Numbered from the stretch's first letter, positions 11,941-25,303 are shown. The stretch is DNA of 64,000 nucleotides from Girardinichthys multiradiatus (GCF_021462225.1 NC_061812.1:40248675-40312674); one strand, 5' to 3'. Numbers and translations: made by a program. Notes: generated by a model not told the origin, from the letters alone.

Positions 11941-12739
11941 TTTAAGTATTGGTCCAATAGTAGCATGTCTAATAGAGGGAAACACCCCAGTTAAGAGACA
12001 TTAAATACTTCTTCGATACAGGGTCCAATAGACTCAAAGGCCCAGTCAAACGATTGTCAGTATAGGACAAGAAAAGGGTTTCATAGTGTTTAGCAAATCA
12101 GACACATCATTCAAGGTCACAAGACTGAAGGAGGGGACAAGTATGTGAGATAATTCCCAAGTGGGGACATAAAATATATGATACTAAATGCACCAATTGT
12201 GCTTATCTTTAAAGGAAAGATACCAAAGACTTTTCAAAGTATCAACGTAGGACTTTGTGTTTCAAAACAATAGTAAAATCATCTTTAACAGTGGCTGCTC
12301 TTTCACTGTGACTGTCATTTAAAAAAAGTTCAATAAATTGTATATATCTATTTTTATCGTATGGAAACCAATAAAATATAACAGTTGGCATATTTTTTTT
12401 ATGTGAAACAAAATGAATCTCCTTCTCTCATTTGTCTAGCATTTACAGCTGACTGACACCACAAACAAAACAGAGAAAAAGCACATGTATAGTGGTACTT
12501 TACAGGTCCTTCAAAAACTGTGTATAACAGCAATTAATGTCAGTGGCTTTTAAACCGTGACATACCGTGAAACTAGAAAATGGTTCATGCCTGGTATTGA
12601 ACAACCATGGTTAGTGGAAACCAGATCTATTTTTTTTTTTTTTTTTTACAGTGTCCTGTCCAGCAGAGTAGCACTCAGAATTGTTCTCTCAGTGCCAAGA
12701 AGCCCAACAGATTTACTTTCACAAATGGAGCATTATAAC
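11941..12739. other. Intergenic, nothing recognised apart from a poly(T) run
   Basis: AT-rich DNA. A run of about 18 T residues lies near 12631-12648. No exon or element boundary is seen. Confidence 0.45.
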
Positions 12740-14080
12740 TGATGCTTTAAAGCTCTGCTTGATATTTATAAAATAAACTTTATTAGAAACTGCTTTGGGA
12801 TTATCCCAGTTGTTACAGTCACACAGACAGAAACAAAAATGAAAAAATAAGAAGCACAAAAGAGAGAGAGAGATTGGCCACAAAGGAAAAGGGGAGAGGA
12901 GGAGAAAAGAACGGAGGAGAGAAAGAAGGATGAAGAGAAAACAAGATGACACCCTGCTTGCTTCTACACCTGCAGAAACATTCATATTAACAGCTTTTTT
13001 GCCAAAAAGTGCACAGTACTTATGAATGCAAGATGTATTTAGTGGTAAACGCGGCTCAATATAGAACATTTGTGTATCTGTTAACACCCACCTGTGGGTC
13101 TGAGTGTGAGCGAGCTCGTGTATACAAGGTTTCTCCATAAAAATATGCAATAGCAAGTGTGACGAGCCATGGACCTGCCCCCCTGGACCTGGGACAGATA
13201 CGGAGGAGATCCAAGCCATAAACATCCAAAGGCCCCCAGAGCACAGGAACCCCAGGATAACTATTGCCTGGACTACTGCACCCCCACTCCCACCCAGAGA
13301 AGAGCAGTGGAGTGCTGCAGCGATGAGCCCACAGGCCCCGCCAGCAGCCGTCTACGCCAGAGCAGATCCAGCCATGGACCCAGAGACCCAAGACCCCGGG
13401 ACATATTACTTCCCAAGCAGAGGCCCGACAGAGCCCAGGGGTCCAGGCCCCTGCAAGCAGCCACCGGGAGTGAGCCGGCACACACCAAAGCACCCTGCCC
13501 TGGACACTGAGAACCACAAGTACACCAGCGGGCAGAGACACCAACCACCAGCCGGTAGTGTGGCAGGGAGGAAATAGGCCCCCCAAGCCCCAACCCAAAA
13601 CATAAAACAGATACACACAGTCACAATCACACATTCCCACCCTCATGCGTACACATAAAAACACTCACACCCATGCACCCAACGTAAAGACACTCACTCA
13701 CACTCCCCATACATACTCTAATCTCATGTACAAAAGAGGGGTCTACATGGCCCAAACTAGCCCGCTAACCAGAGCCGCCAAACAGTCCCAACTCCTCAAT
13801 GAATTCTGATTCTAACCCCATGAGCCCCCCCCCACACACACACAAACAAAGAAACTAGACTAAATCAAGGGAAAAAAACAGATCTATAGGAAAATATAAA
13901 CAAACACAAGAAACACAGTAATCTAGGAAGTAACCAACTACACAGAAGAGAACAATTAAGTTAGGATAAACAAAAAAAAAATACCTGGCAGAGCAAAAGA
14001 GAAAACAAACTAAAAAAAAAAAACACTGGCTGGACATCACAGATCGGCAAAGGCACATAAAGAAGACCACATTTCTGTGA
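12740..14080 (-). mobile_element. LINE-like 3' UTR block with a very G-rich minus strand
   Basis: Read on the minus strand, 14070 to 13080 is G- and T-rich text with long TG-rich stretches, then a T/C-rich segment, then AATAAAGTTTATTTT near 12770-12785 as a polyadenylation-like end. This layout fits the long 3' untranslated parts of some fish non-LTR retrotransposons. Overlapping open frames on both strands (for example 13056-13664 minus, 202 codons, and 13169-13510 plus) follow from the lack of AT-rich stops and show no enzyme motif. No reverse transcriptase is present. The family is not determined. Confidence 0.45.
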
Positions 14081-16739
14081 CCCTTCCATAAGCCAGAATA
14101 TTAACCAAACTTTTGAATCATAGAACCATCATCTTTGCAAAAATCAATATGCCAGTTTTACACAACTTAATCACCATTACTCCAATCTGCACTGTGGCAC
14201 CATATAGTTTTATAGGGAAGTGCAATTCAGGCTACAGTATTGGCTATGAACTCAACCACTGCTATTTTTAACGCCATAGCATAAATCAGTCTTTATGCTG
14301 GTTTCATCTCAAGGGCACGGTCATAGTCAGCAACTGGTGTGGCACAGCTACTGAGAAAAGAGTAGCACACCATGGCACATTGAAAATAAGGTTTGATTGA
14401 TATTTGTTTTCCTGCCTCTGCTGCTGCAATCTGCATTTCATCCCTCCAGGCTCTCTTAGTGTAGTGGCTTGCTTCATTGATAGAAATGAAAGCCCCCTCA
14501 GGGAAGAGGCTGAGCATGTTTCATAAGAGGACAGCTCCATTACTTCAATATGTGTAACATGGGTTTGATTTACAAAGGGAGTGATGTATAACCCTGGCCT
14601 GCCACTATTCATGACAATGTGATGGCTGCGATTCAATTGCATGTTTTAGGTAAATCTTGCCTTTGCAAGTTATCAGAATTTCTCACTATATAATAAAAAA
14701 CAGTACATGAATATGGAACGTGAAAGATCAAAAGACTCAGGAAAGGTTTAACACTGTATTTAGCCTTTAAGTGCCTTCTTACTACAAAAACTCAAGACAA
14801 ATTGTAGGGAATAGTGCAGGGATTAGGCTCATAATCAATCAAATAGATTAGAACCAGTAACAACAGTGCAAGCAGTGGTACCACGCAGTCAGCTCTGGCA
14901 GGAAGCATTGAGTGTTTTGGCTGTGATTGGCTGCAGAGGGGGGTCCGCACGAGAGAGGCAGCACTGCAGTCAGTGCTCTGTCGTAAATCATGCTCCCTGT
15001 TCCTTTTGATTGGTTTAAATCGAGCTTCTCTTCTGGGCCTTGACTGGGTCCCAGGGCTTATTAGAGCTTCATGCTGAGAGAATAACCAAGCTTGCTATTC
15101 ATCAGAAAGACCTTAAAAAAGAAAGCCAGGCCAGGACTATTCATTTAGATCATCCATTTAGATCTCCTTACACAATACAAGAGCAAAATAATGCACATTT
15201 GCATTGCACTTTATTGGGTTTGTTGCATGTGTTGGTTTAGGTTTGCAAAAGTATAAACTTTTCTGTAATATTTTCATAGTGATCAAATATAATACAGCAA
15301 AAGTAGCATTGCATGATTTTGGAACACATTGCTTTAGTTCAGTTTTATAAAACAGCACATGTGTATTTTTTGCTGAGTTAAAAATAATCATATTTAATGA
15401 AGATATAAACTTGAAATCGTGGACCGCAACGTTTCAAAGGAATAAATTACAAACAGACTCCTGCACGAAACTGTGGGCAACTACCAAAAGAATGCATCTA
15501 CACACATTTGCCAGCGAGCATCAAGAAGCAAACAAACCAGGGAGAACACAAAAGCTTCAAGGAGAACAACTGTAATCTGTGACGTGAATAGCATGGACAC
15601 TAAACCACTGCAAGCGCAACAAAAGCTGCTGCAAGAAGATGGATTCATACTCAATCCTGTTTAAATAAATGCTTTTTTATCTGATCAATACGGATAGCAT
15701 TTTGAACAGACCAAAAGTTCAGGTAAAGTCAGAGTGGAAGTACCAGCTCTAAACATTTGTTTGAAAAGTTTTATTTTTTATTTTATTTTATTTTTTCAGG
15801 ATTAAAAAACAAGATGTCCTGGCAATTGATTCTAACTCAGAGCATCCAACAGCTAAAATAAAATATCTCTATTTTCCCCAACAACTGCTCTACACTTTCT
15901 AACTCTAACAGTCAACTATTTTATTTTTTTTTAGACATTTAGCTCGCAGTGACTGAATTTGTTGGATTTATCTCATTACAAACACCGACACTGGTATAAA
16001 TCTGATTATGTGTCTCATTATGGAGATGCAGAAAGAAGGCTGATTTGAGCCTTCAGATCCACACAAACATTGGCAGTTTGTATTTCCAAATGTAGATTCA
16101 GCCTAATTCAGCTCTGTCAGCTAAGCCTGCAGGATGATAACATGGCACTCTGCAAAGACTCTTAGCAGCACTTAGAGAGACAGAAAAAAATAGATTTTCC
16201 TTATATTAAGTTACACATGGCAATAGGCAGAAGATATTTTTGTTAGTAAATGTTTAACCAACATCCTTTTGACCTCAACAGGTTTGGTGCAGATCTGTGG
16301 AAGGAATTATTTTCATATTGTTTAACTATAGTGTTTGAAATAGCTGTTGCTCATTATCTAGAAACAGTTTAGACTGCAATGTCATTATCATGTCTTTTTG
16401 TCATTTTAGGTTTCAAAAAATTAAGTCGTGACATTTTGGCCCAGAAAGTTAAGGTTTCAAAATGATCAAAAATTCTGTAACACTGTTCCAACGGATTCAA
16501 GTCTTTTTAATTAGATGCCAGAAGAGGTGTCAGAGTAATTGGAGTTTTGTATAGATGAAGGGAGCATGAAGTTAAGCAGCAACTCCCCCCCCCCCCACAC
16601 ACACACTTGTTGCTGCACACTGCTAGTCAGCTGGATGAGAAAAGTTTACCACATTTTCTTCCTTGTTTCCTTGCCTGTTAGGAAATAGTTCTCGTTTCAA
16701 ACGTTAGACATGGGATGGAAACTAAACATGCCCAATTCA
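14081..16739. other. Intergenic; 14850-15130 is a candidate conserved non-coding stretch
   Basis: No repeat ends and no exon. The interval 14850-15130 has balanced base composition and contains GGCTGTGATTGGCTGC with CCAAT-box-like ATTGG cores at about 14925 and 15010. It is unlike the AT-rich neighbours. Whether it is conserved cannot be judged from one sequence. A C11/(AC)n patch lies at about 16587-16606. Confidence 0.35.
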
Positions 16740-16905
16740 TCACTCTTATTAAAGTATTTCTATTTTTTGTTTTTATATTTTTAACCTTTATGTGCATCTG
16801 CATGCTTCCATTTGTCTATAACTTTGCTGCTGGCACACCTGAATTCCGCCACTGTGGGGCAATAAAGGATTTTTCTATTCTATTCTATTCTATTCTATTC
16901 TATCC
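16740..16905 (+). mobile_element. LINE or SINE 3' tail ending in (TATTC)n
   Basis: CACCTGAATTCCGCCACTG followed by TGGGGCAATAAAGG and then six or so TATTC units (about 16873-16903). This is a common 3' terminus of fish non-LTR retroelements. Only the tail is preserved and the 5' limit is uncertain. Confidence 0.5.
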
Positions 16906-19625
16906 TTCTGCATGTATTTTAATCATGTAAAACCAAAATTATATACAGGCCAACTGGAATTATTTTAATGTTATGGCTTTAAAAGTGCAATGAATTAGTG
17001 CTTCTGCCCTTTTTTCTAACGCAAATTCAACTTTCAGTATCTGGTGGTTATTCAGTGTTACTGCTGGTTTTTAACTGTGCAGTAATAGGTTGATGAGCAA
17101 TACAATTAATGCATGCCAAATCCCATCTGCACTGATGGGATGGTAAAGGAAAAGATTAAACAGCTGATGGCAGACCAGAAGATAGTTTGACTAATTAACC
17201 TGCTGAAATTCACTCGTAATACTCCAGTATTATTCTAGAAAGAGCAGGGTGGTAAAAATATTACTAATTTCACAGGTATATTTCATATAATATGGCTTAA
17301 TGGCTTTCACTTTTTTGAAAACTTGAAACTGAACAATACTTTATATTCCATCACAAACTGCAAATGAACGCAGCTCATTCCAATAACATTTGTTCTCTTT
17401 GCATTTATATGACATTCAACAGCACTCTATTCCGAAGTAAACTAAATATGTAACTGTGATATTTGGGGGAGAACAAAACTTTCTATAGTTTTACTGAAAA
17501 AAATGCTACATTTCCCACTAAGGTGAGTTGGTGACTGCTGTGTGTGTATGTGTACTGACACAGTTTTGCTGTCATGCACACACAGGCAGTCTTTGTGGGG
17601 ACCTGATGTTCATAACATATGCTTCTTCCCTTGTTTTGAGATGGCTTCTTCCTTGATTTGAAGTTAGAAAATATTAATACTGAAGGCTTATGCCTTAACC
17701 ATTGCAACTAATAGATTGAACTGTGATGTTGAGATTTTTTTGCACCCCTTTGTTTTTATTTCTGGACAGGAACTAGACTGCAGGAATGAAGCTTCTGCAT
17801 AACCTACTCTGACACTTATTCCCTCAGATCATCATAAATGTAAGTATAGTTGAAAAAGCAGCTCAGATGTTTAATATGTGTGTGAAATTTTTGTCAGCTG
17901 ACATGCTTAGCCCTCTTATGACCATGCATGGCATATCCTGTTTGCACAAACAGGATGGTAGTAAGGCAGTTAACAGAATCAAGATTTCATTAAAGAGAAG
18001 CAATATTCTCATAGTGCTTTAAATGCAACTGCTATTAAAAATATTGCTCTTCAGTCAAGCCTGGTTTTGCTCTTCGAAAAAAATAAAAGAACAATGCAAG
18101 GACATACTTAAAGAAATATAAATTAGCTGCTAAAGGCTAAGTTGTAAATACTGTTGTTAATGCCATGAAACATTGAAATCATGGTATTTTTTTAACTAAG
18201 GTTATCATTCTATAAAAATCTCATAATACCCCAACATATTGTCATGTATTTCATTAATTCTACCTAAGAGACATCTGTACCTGGTTTGACAACCAGTAAT
18301 TTTAAAGGAAAATACAGTTAAATGACTTCCAAAAATGTATATGAGCAGAAATTTGCTCAAAGTTATATTGATATTTATATATATATAAAAGTCAAAGTTA
18401 AATTGTAATGCCAAAGAAATTTTAGGTAAGAACAGCCAAAAGGGTGAATTCAGTCATTGCGTCATAAAAAACTAGACATTAGGATAACAAAGTACACATG
18501 TATTGCAACACTTATTTTAGATAACAAAATGTTCACCTTTTAACAGAACTCTGTCTAATGTGTATTAGTTATATGTAGTAGTGCATCATAGAAAGGATGA
18601 AAAGGAAATCAACAACCAACCTGATAAGGTTCCAGTGTTGTTTCATGTGAATCTATTTGGTTCTGCTTTGTTGTGTTTTTTTTTTGCATTTTTGAAACTG
18701 TTGCTTGCTAACACTGATCCAATCAAAGCAATAAATTATCAACCTGATTTATTTTCCAACCAATTATTTGGATCTGCCAATGCTATTCTGACAAGACAAA
18801 AAAAAAAAAAAAAAAAAACAAAAAAACATGTATGTGCTTGTAAATGTGCTGTACAGCAAAAAAGATAAGTTCGAATGTATTCAGATCAAACTGACAAGTG
18901 ACTAATATTTATGTGATTTTAATGACAAAGCCCAATGTAGTGAGAAACAGTGCTGCATACGCCTGTTTTTCAAAGCGTGAGAGCCCATTGATGCAGTTCC
19001 ATATTGATTTTTCCTGTCTAACTTTTTCTCCAGCATGCAGACACTTTCCAACTCTAATCTTTGCCAGCTGATAAACACAGCCGGTTGATACAGAGAGAAG
19101 CGCAGATCAGGCAGGGACATTAATTCAAAGGGTCCTTGTCTCGTTCAGACATGGGAAGGGTCAAAAGGAGTGCCAAAAAACAGTGGAGTTCATCCAGGTG
19201 TCAGGTGGGGAGAGGGTGAAAAGTCATCATGGAGGTGGGACACTTGTGCTGCCAAGGCTGTTGGAGATAATGTTTTCAGAGGTACGCCGGAGGTCAAGCG
19301 AGAGACGTGGCCTTTCATGTATGTAGTGCTAATGGCATTCAAAAGCATACAGCCAACATGCGCTTTGTAGACTGGCTTCGGTGAAGAAAACAAGAGGTTC
19401 AAAAGCACTTTAAACAGGTAAAATCAACGGCTTCTTAAGGAAGATTGAGCTGCATTACCTAATGTGGAGGAGTTAGTCAATCGGACTCCGTAACAGAACC
19501 ATTAGCATGCATGGCCAAGAGCTGAGCAGCTTTAAACAACACCGCCAATGTGTTTTTCTGCTTATGTAGGATAAACAGGTGGGATCATTTACAGATGTAA
19601 GAACACACACTGCATCTACACCTGC
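16906..19625. other. Intergenic, nothing recognised apart from a poly(A) run
   Basis: AT-rich. A pure A run of about 19 bases lies near 18800-18818 and creates Lys-rich chance frames. The 18581-18868 frame is an artefact of this run. No element ends are visible. Confidence 0.45.
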
Positions 19626-21300
19626 AAGTAATGCTCCTTTTCCACTGGCTGTTTTTAGGAGGTGCAGCTCCACTCTTCACGTGTTGTGTTTCCACTGATG
19701 GCTGGAGCTACGGCTTGAAGCCCCGCCTCCAGCCATCAGTGTAGTGCGCTGTGCTGCTATTAACGTTACTGTGTGATATTGCCACATTAAAGTAATCTGC
19801 GTGAAACAATAAAAAATGAATAAATAGAAAATTAAAACTAAATAAACAATAAAAGCTGCAAGGAGCATTGGCGGCCCTCGCAGCTCAGTGCCGCATCGAT
19901 CATATAGAATTTGGTGCAGATCAGATGATATTTGTGGAAATTAGAGCAAAACGTATAGCCATGGTGTGTTGTTGCACTTTCCCATGCTGCTATGGTCACA
20001 CCCTCCACAGTACAGTCTCTGTGTTCCAAATGAAATTAGACCAACTTATCATCTTTCTTTTGACACAATTTCCAATGCATTAGGCCAAGAATGTCAGAGA
20101 TGGACCTTTACAAGTGAAAAAGTGACGTCCTGTTCTCAGGGGGCGGAGCTTTGATTATGTTAGCATTTGACCACATAGGATTGTAAGACATCCACAGGGG
20201 ATCAATCATATCAGGTTTGGACTCATTCAACCGTTCTATATGAAAGTTGTAGCTGTTTGAATTTTTTGGCAAGTAGGTAAAGTTCGTGGCAGGAGAAGGA
20301 AGAGAATAATAATAAGATATCCTTGAAATACAACAGGCCTTCGGAGAGCTGTTGCTGCTCGGGCTTAAAATCCAAGAATGTCCTTTATATTTTTTTTCAT
20401 GTATAAAATGATCCACTGGGATAATTGTCTGGACTACAGCGCAGCTAGAACTTATAAAAGAAGTCACCGGGGTTTTGATATGAGGGGTTGTGGCAGGAGA
20501 AGTGGAGAGGCCAGTCCACTGTCTGGACTGGTAATGCTCCGACGTTTGCCTGAAGAAGTTACAATTGGGGGCTTTATAAATGGTAAATGGCCTGCACTTG
20601 TATAGTGCAGGCCATTTACCATATGAGGAAGTTTTTGTGTTAGCCGCAGCAATAACAAGAACAAGAACTTTAAAGCGCACAACTACATACTTTTGACTGC
20701 TGTGAAGTTAGTTTTAGGACAGATACTGAATATTTGTGCACCACGGATTCAGCAGGTTTTCCTCTAGTTAAATCCGATGCAGGCAGTCTGATTATGGGAA
20801 GCTGCTCTCTGCTTGCTCCCTCCTCCTGAAGACGCTGGTTCGCTTAAGGGCCATCAATAAATTTCCAAACCAAACACGTTGTTTCCTGATGGTATTGTTT
20901 TGGGGGTAATATCTTTGCGTCTAAAGAGCTGATTTTATGTGTGATCTGCTGAATTAGGATGTTATTTTTCTTTTTCTTTTCTTTCAGCCTTCAGGCATGG
21001 TTTATGATTTGTAAATAGTAAAATTATACTTTGATTTGACCCGCTCTGGCCATTGTAGTCCTTAATATTATTGTAGTTGCTCTTAAGTTTTTTTAGGAGA
21101 TAGTCCTCTTCAAAAACCTTGTTCTCCTCATCTCATGGCCAGTCTGTTAACATTACATGCAGTCCCTACTTAGGCCCGGTCATACGTGCTCAGGATTAGG
21201 GACGTAAAAAGTAGGCAGCGTTAAGGAAAAAACAGTAATGGAAACAAAGTGGGCCGCGTAGAGTGGAGCCAAGCTAAATAGAGCCAGTGAAAATGAGGTG
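19626..21300. mobile_element. Composite repeat with about 42-bp imperfect inverted ends
   Basis: The left end (about 19629-19672) reads CTCCTTTTCCACTGGCTG then AGGTGCAGCTCCACTC. The reverse complement of 21255-21297 reads CTCATTTTCACTGGCTC then AGCTTGGCTCCACTC. Both are flanked by TAA (left just before, right just after), compatible with the 3-bp duplications of PIF/Harbinger elements. No transposase is readable inside. Instead the interior holds another dispersed fish-type repeat (about 19850-20370, with AGCTGCAAGGAGCATTGGCG and GGGGCGGAGCTTTG). It is therefore probably a non-autonomous element carrying or later hit by a second repeat. Confidence 0.45.
20580..20622. repeat. Perfect hairpin with 18-bp arms
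   Basis: ATGGTAAATGGCCTGCAC (20580-20597), a seven-base loop, then the exact complement (20605-20622). The word GGTAAATGGCCTGCACTTGT is familiar from many fish repeats, so the hairpin is probably two inverted copies of the end of such a repeat. Confidence 0.8.
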
Positions 21301-23555
21301 TAAGAGATTGCTGTGTTTTTTTACTGGCTCCATAATAAAGCAGTGGAATAGAAATGGTAACACTAACGACAACCACCACCCATCAGGCAGTACAACAGTA
21401 GGTTACCATTGTGACCAAACAAGGGCTGGAGCAGAGTGATTACTGACCAAAACGTCACGTTGATTTGATCTCTTTATCAATATCCTTTGGAAAAAAGAAA
21501 TAGTTTTTGTATACTGTTGATTTCTTTTAAATGTGAATAAATTAGTTGTTTGTTGTCTTGTAACTGAGACCTTCTACATCTTCTTCCATTTGCACCTTCT
21601 TTCCACACGCAGGCAAAAGTTCTTGCTGACAAAACAAGATATTTGAAGGTGGGGATTTTTTAAATCTTCATGGTGTATACGAGTGGACTGGATATCTTGG
21701 GATATTAACAATTATAACATAGAAGCCTAGTTTGCACATGCACTCCTACTGGCTGCGCATTGAACTAGACATTGTAATCACAAAGTAGTGTTTATAAACA
21801 AACTTGGTAAGGTATTATATTTTAAGTGACAGGCATTTACGCTCTGGACATAAATAATAAATTTGGCAAGATTAAGCAGACTCTTAATTAGTTGCCCTTA
21901 ATTCCCCCAGAACGTTTGTATAACTTTAATGGAAGAGATGCTAAAACTCATGGAGAGTGGTGGAGACATCTTCCTCACTTTTGCCCAACCACATTTCCAT
22001 TTAATTTGAATTGTAAGCAAAGAGAAAAGGCAAAGTGTTTCACAGAAATCACATTCTACAGCACTTTTTGGAAGTCTATAGCCTAGCGCTGCTTTGGCCA
22101 TGCTAAAGTCCTTCTTCTTTTGAATTTTGAAGTGGTTAATGTCACTTTATACCCATTTGCTGCTGCAGCATAGGCATTACCGTGCTGTTCAAAGGGATAT
22201 CAGAGGCCGTGCAGATGCATTTTTTTTTTTAAATGAAGGAAAGAATATCATATTACAATTATCCAGAGTGTTAATGGAGCCTAAACGTGCAGGTCACAGA
22301 AAAACTTGCACATCTTTTCATAAGTCAGTCAGCTGTATTAATCACAGGAGAACAAAGATACCTACGGTCCATAACCCAAAAATACATAAGGTCTTGGCGA
22401 GGATGCAATGGATGCGCGGCCCATTAGACAGTCGGCTTCATTCATAAAGCATGAGAAGAGCTCACCATCATTAAAAACTACTCAACTATGGCTCAACAAG
22501 ATAGGACTATTGAACAGTCAACAGAGGCCACAGAGTAGTTCAGCTATATTGTTTTCAGGTATGCTCTAATGTAAAAATTAAAATTAAAAAATATACCTAA
22601 TTTATGCATTCATCCTTCTATCAATGGTCAATAATTGTGTTTAAATAAAATAAAAACATAAGCAACTTCTTGACAGCTATATAACATAAAATGTGGAGGA
22701 GTCCCAAAATTTAGAAAAGGTCAAACTCAATGTGTTTTTGGCTACTCTGACATAAATAGGGAAGGCAATTGGATCAATTTGAGCACTGACCTTATTTTGA
22801 CTTTCACTAAAAACAAGAGACACATACACCAAGGGAGAGAATTCAATGTCATCTCTTTTTTTCATTTACTAGTTTATTTTCTGATTTATTTCATGCCAAA
22901 TGATTGTAGAGAGGGAGCCTAAATGGTGCCATACATTTCTAAAGCTTTTGCTTAGTTCAGATGATGAAGGAAAGTTCGCACATACATGGTATTAATTTAT
23001 TCACACTGTACTGTTTCTCTGTATGGCATTCCATAAAAAAACTCTCAATAATATAAATTCATCAGCTCGCCCACCCCTGCTTTAGAGACATGAATGCAGG
23101 CTTTTAATGCAGCATGCCAATCCAGCTTGTGTTTTTCAATTAAATTGCGTGAACATGGTTGAGGCAGAAGGAGGGTGACAGGCCAGTAATTATAGGTGCT
23201 GCATTTAAGCTATCACTCTTGGGTAATGGCAGACCTGTCACATTCCCAGCTCTGATGGCACAAGCATTAATCACCACGACTGTCTGGACAATCAAAGTGT
23301 GTACAACAAACTCAAGATTCCAACCATCACAATCTGATGGGCTATAAAGAGGAGATGGTAAAAAAAAATAACAATTTAAAAGACTTTAGAGCTATCTCAA
23401 AGCTCCAAAGTGAGTCTGCAACATGTGAATGTGATAAATCTGTTTATGTAAGCAAATTCGTATTGTTCATCTGAAGACCATGGTTTCTATTAACGACAGA
23501 GGCCTAGTTTTCTGTGATTTCTCTTATCAGAGCTGTTTTCAAGCTTGGGACTTCT
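21301..23555. other. Intergenic, nothing recognised
   Basis: AT-rich DNA. The 106-codon frame at 22127-22447 reads through a T run and has no domain that I recognise. No repeat boundaries are seen. Confidence 0.45.
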
Positions 23556-23616
23556 CTCTTTGGAGTTTGCATGTTTTCTCTGTGCAGGTACTACGGATTT
23601 CTCCCACAAATATGTA
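23556..23616 (+). mobile_element. Short L2/SINE-tail fragment
   Basis: TTTGGAGTTTGCATGTTTTC and TTTCTCCCACA match, with changes, the segment at 50717-50783 in the SINE (GGAGTTTGCATGTTCTCC ... CTTCCTCCCACAG). The copy is degraded and truncated on both sides. Confidence 0.55.
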
Positions 23617-23618
23617 TA

Positions 23619-24605
23619 CTCACCAGCCACTTCATTAGATACTCATTGCTAGTGCTGCATATGCCTTCAAAACAGACTTGTCTTTCAAGGCATAAAACCA
23701 ACAAAGTGTGAGAAACATTCCTATACCAATACTGCTTTCTGACCATATTAACCATAATGATAGCCCTAACCCCATCACACAATTGCTGCATGTGACCAGC
23801 CACGATATGAATATTTAGTTCCACTAAATCCTAAAGGTTCTCTCTTGCATTTAGATCTGGTAACTGTGGAGCCATCTAAAAACAGTGAACTCATTATAAT
23901 GTTCAGAAACAAGTTTGAAATGAAAAAAATTAAATTTTTTGGTATGGTGTATCCTTCTGCTGGAATAGCCATCAGAAGGTGGGTACACTGCACTAATAAA
24001 TAGATCGACACAAAGAATATTCGGGGAGGTTGTGGTGTTTAAATGATGCTTGATTGATACTAAAGGACCCAGAGTAAGCCAAGAAATATATACCCCATAC
24101 CTTTGCATCATCAGTTTTAACAATTGACACAATCTGTTGTTGTCCAAATCTGGTGGGCCTTTAGGAATTGCAGCCTCGGTCTCCTGTTAATAGCTAACAG
24201 GATGGCAACTAGTGTGGTCTTTGCTGCTGTAGCCCAATTGCTTTAAGGTTCAACTTGTTGTAAGTTCATAGATGGAATTCTGCATACCCTGGTTGTAAGA
24301 AGTGGTTATTTGAGTTCCTGTTGCATTTCTCTCTGTTGCATCATCTGGAATTCTACAAATTTTCCTCTGCCACCAACAAAGTGTTTCCATGAAGGGGACT
24401 GCTGCACACCGGATACTTTCTCTTTTTTTAACTATTTTCTGCTAACACGAGAGGTTGTGTGTTAAAATCCCAGTAGATCAGCAGTTTCTGCAATACTCAG
24501 ACCACCTTGTCTGGCATCAACAACCATTTCACATTCAAAATCATTTAAATATTCTCTCTTCTCCATGCTGATGCTCAGTTTGAACTTCAGCAAGTTGGGT
24601 AGATG
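23619..24605 (-). mobile_element. Decayed Tc1-like transposon with transposase remnant
   Basis: The element begins after TA with CTCACCAGCCACTTCATTAG, a familiar Tc1 end in fish. On the minus strand, 24147-23851 can be read as a transposase core fragment (WLTLGPLVSIKHHLNTT, then SDGYSSRR, then NEFTVFRW), corresponding to the stretch between the first Asp and the third acidic residue. The sequence around the second Asp is destroyed. The N-terminal region is recognisable at 24465-24600 as CCCAGTAGATCAGCAGTTTC and CAACAACCATTTCACATTC. Stops and shifts are many. The right inverted repeat is no longer clear. Confidence 0.7.
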
Positions 24606-25058
24606 GATGGAAGATGGTTTAGGCTAATGTCTTACATATAATACTTTCTTTAAACTCATGAAAAACATTAACACCTGGAAAGTGTTACGCAGTAAAATAA
24701 ATTTCTGCTGCATCTGTTCAGTTCCATTAAAGGTTTATTGTCTGGTGGATGATTAGTAATTAACCTAAAATCACAGCCAGAGTTTCACTTAACAGACACT
24801 AAAGAGACATTTGTTCAAGGTTGAATTCTGAAGAATAAAATGTTCTCAGAGCAATAACCTAGAATTATTATCTGCTAAAGTTTCTATATTACAAATAGAA
24901 TGAAAGACTTGATTTTTTCATTAAAGTGATCCTGGCTTTCAGAGTGTCATGCATACAACGATTGTGTTTAACTTAGGTTTTGTTGGGATACATTTAAATC
25001 AAATCGTGTAATGAAGTAAGCTCAAAAACAGTAGCTTAATGATATACTAATTAGCATC
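24606..25058. other. Intergenic, nothing recognised
   Basis: AT-rich spacer between the Tc1 relic and the MITE. No feature is seen. Confidence 0.45.
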
Positions 25059-25062
25059 TTAA

Positions 25063-25303
25063 CCCTCCCGCAGTTCTGGCTAAGCGCTAGTACAGACTGA
25101 GGCAGATGTCACGGGTGGCGCCAGAAAGAACTGCACGTGGGGTTGCTCTGACCGCCACAGGAACAAAAATCTAGGGCAGTGGTCGGAAATGTGATGTGGA
25201 GGGTTCCCTGCAACCCGGCATGTGGGAAAACTACGAAAGAGACAGGGGAAAACTCGAGTAGCGCACACATGGTCCGTGCAACCCCTCCAGGACTGCAGGA
25301 GGG
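25063..25303. mobile_element. piggyBac-like MITE, 241 bp
   Basis: The unit is bounded by TTAA at 25059-25062 and 25304-25307. Its ends are CCCTCCCGCAGTTCTGG and, as reverse complement of the right side, CCCTCCTGCAGTCCTGG, with two mismatches in 17. Target duplication at TTAA and termini starting CCC are hallmarks of the piggyBac superfamily. It is too short to encode a transposase and must have been moved in trans. The interior is markedly more GC-rich than the flanks. Confidence 0.85.

Noticed and set aside
13056..13664. 202-codon minus-strand frame, Gly/Trp/Cys-rich
   Set aside because: Lies in G-rich LINE-like untranslated sequence, where stops are rare in all frames. Other frames on both strands are also open.
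20108..20680. 190-codon minus-strand frame
   Set aside because: Runs through repeat sequence and the hairpin at 20580-20622. No domain.
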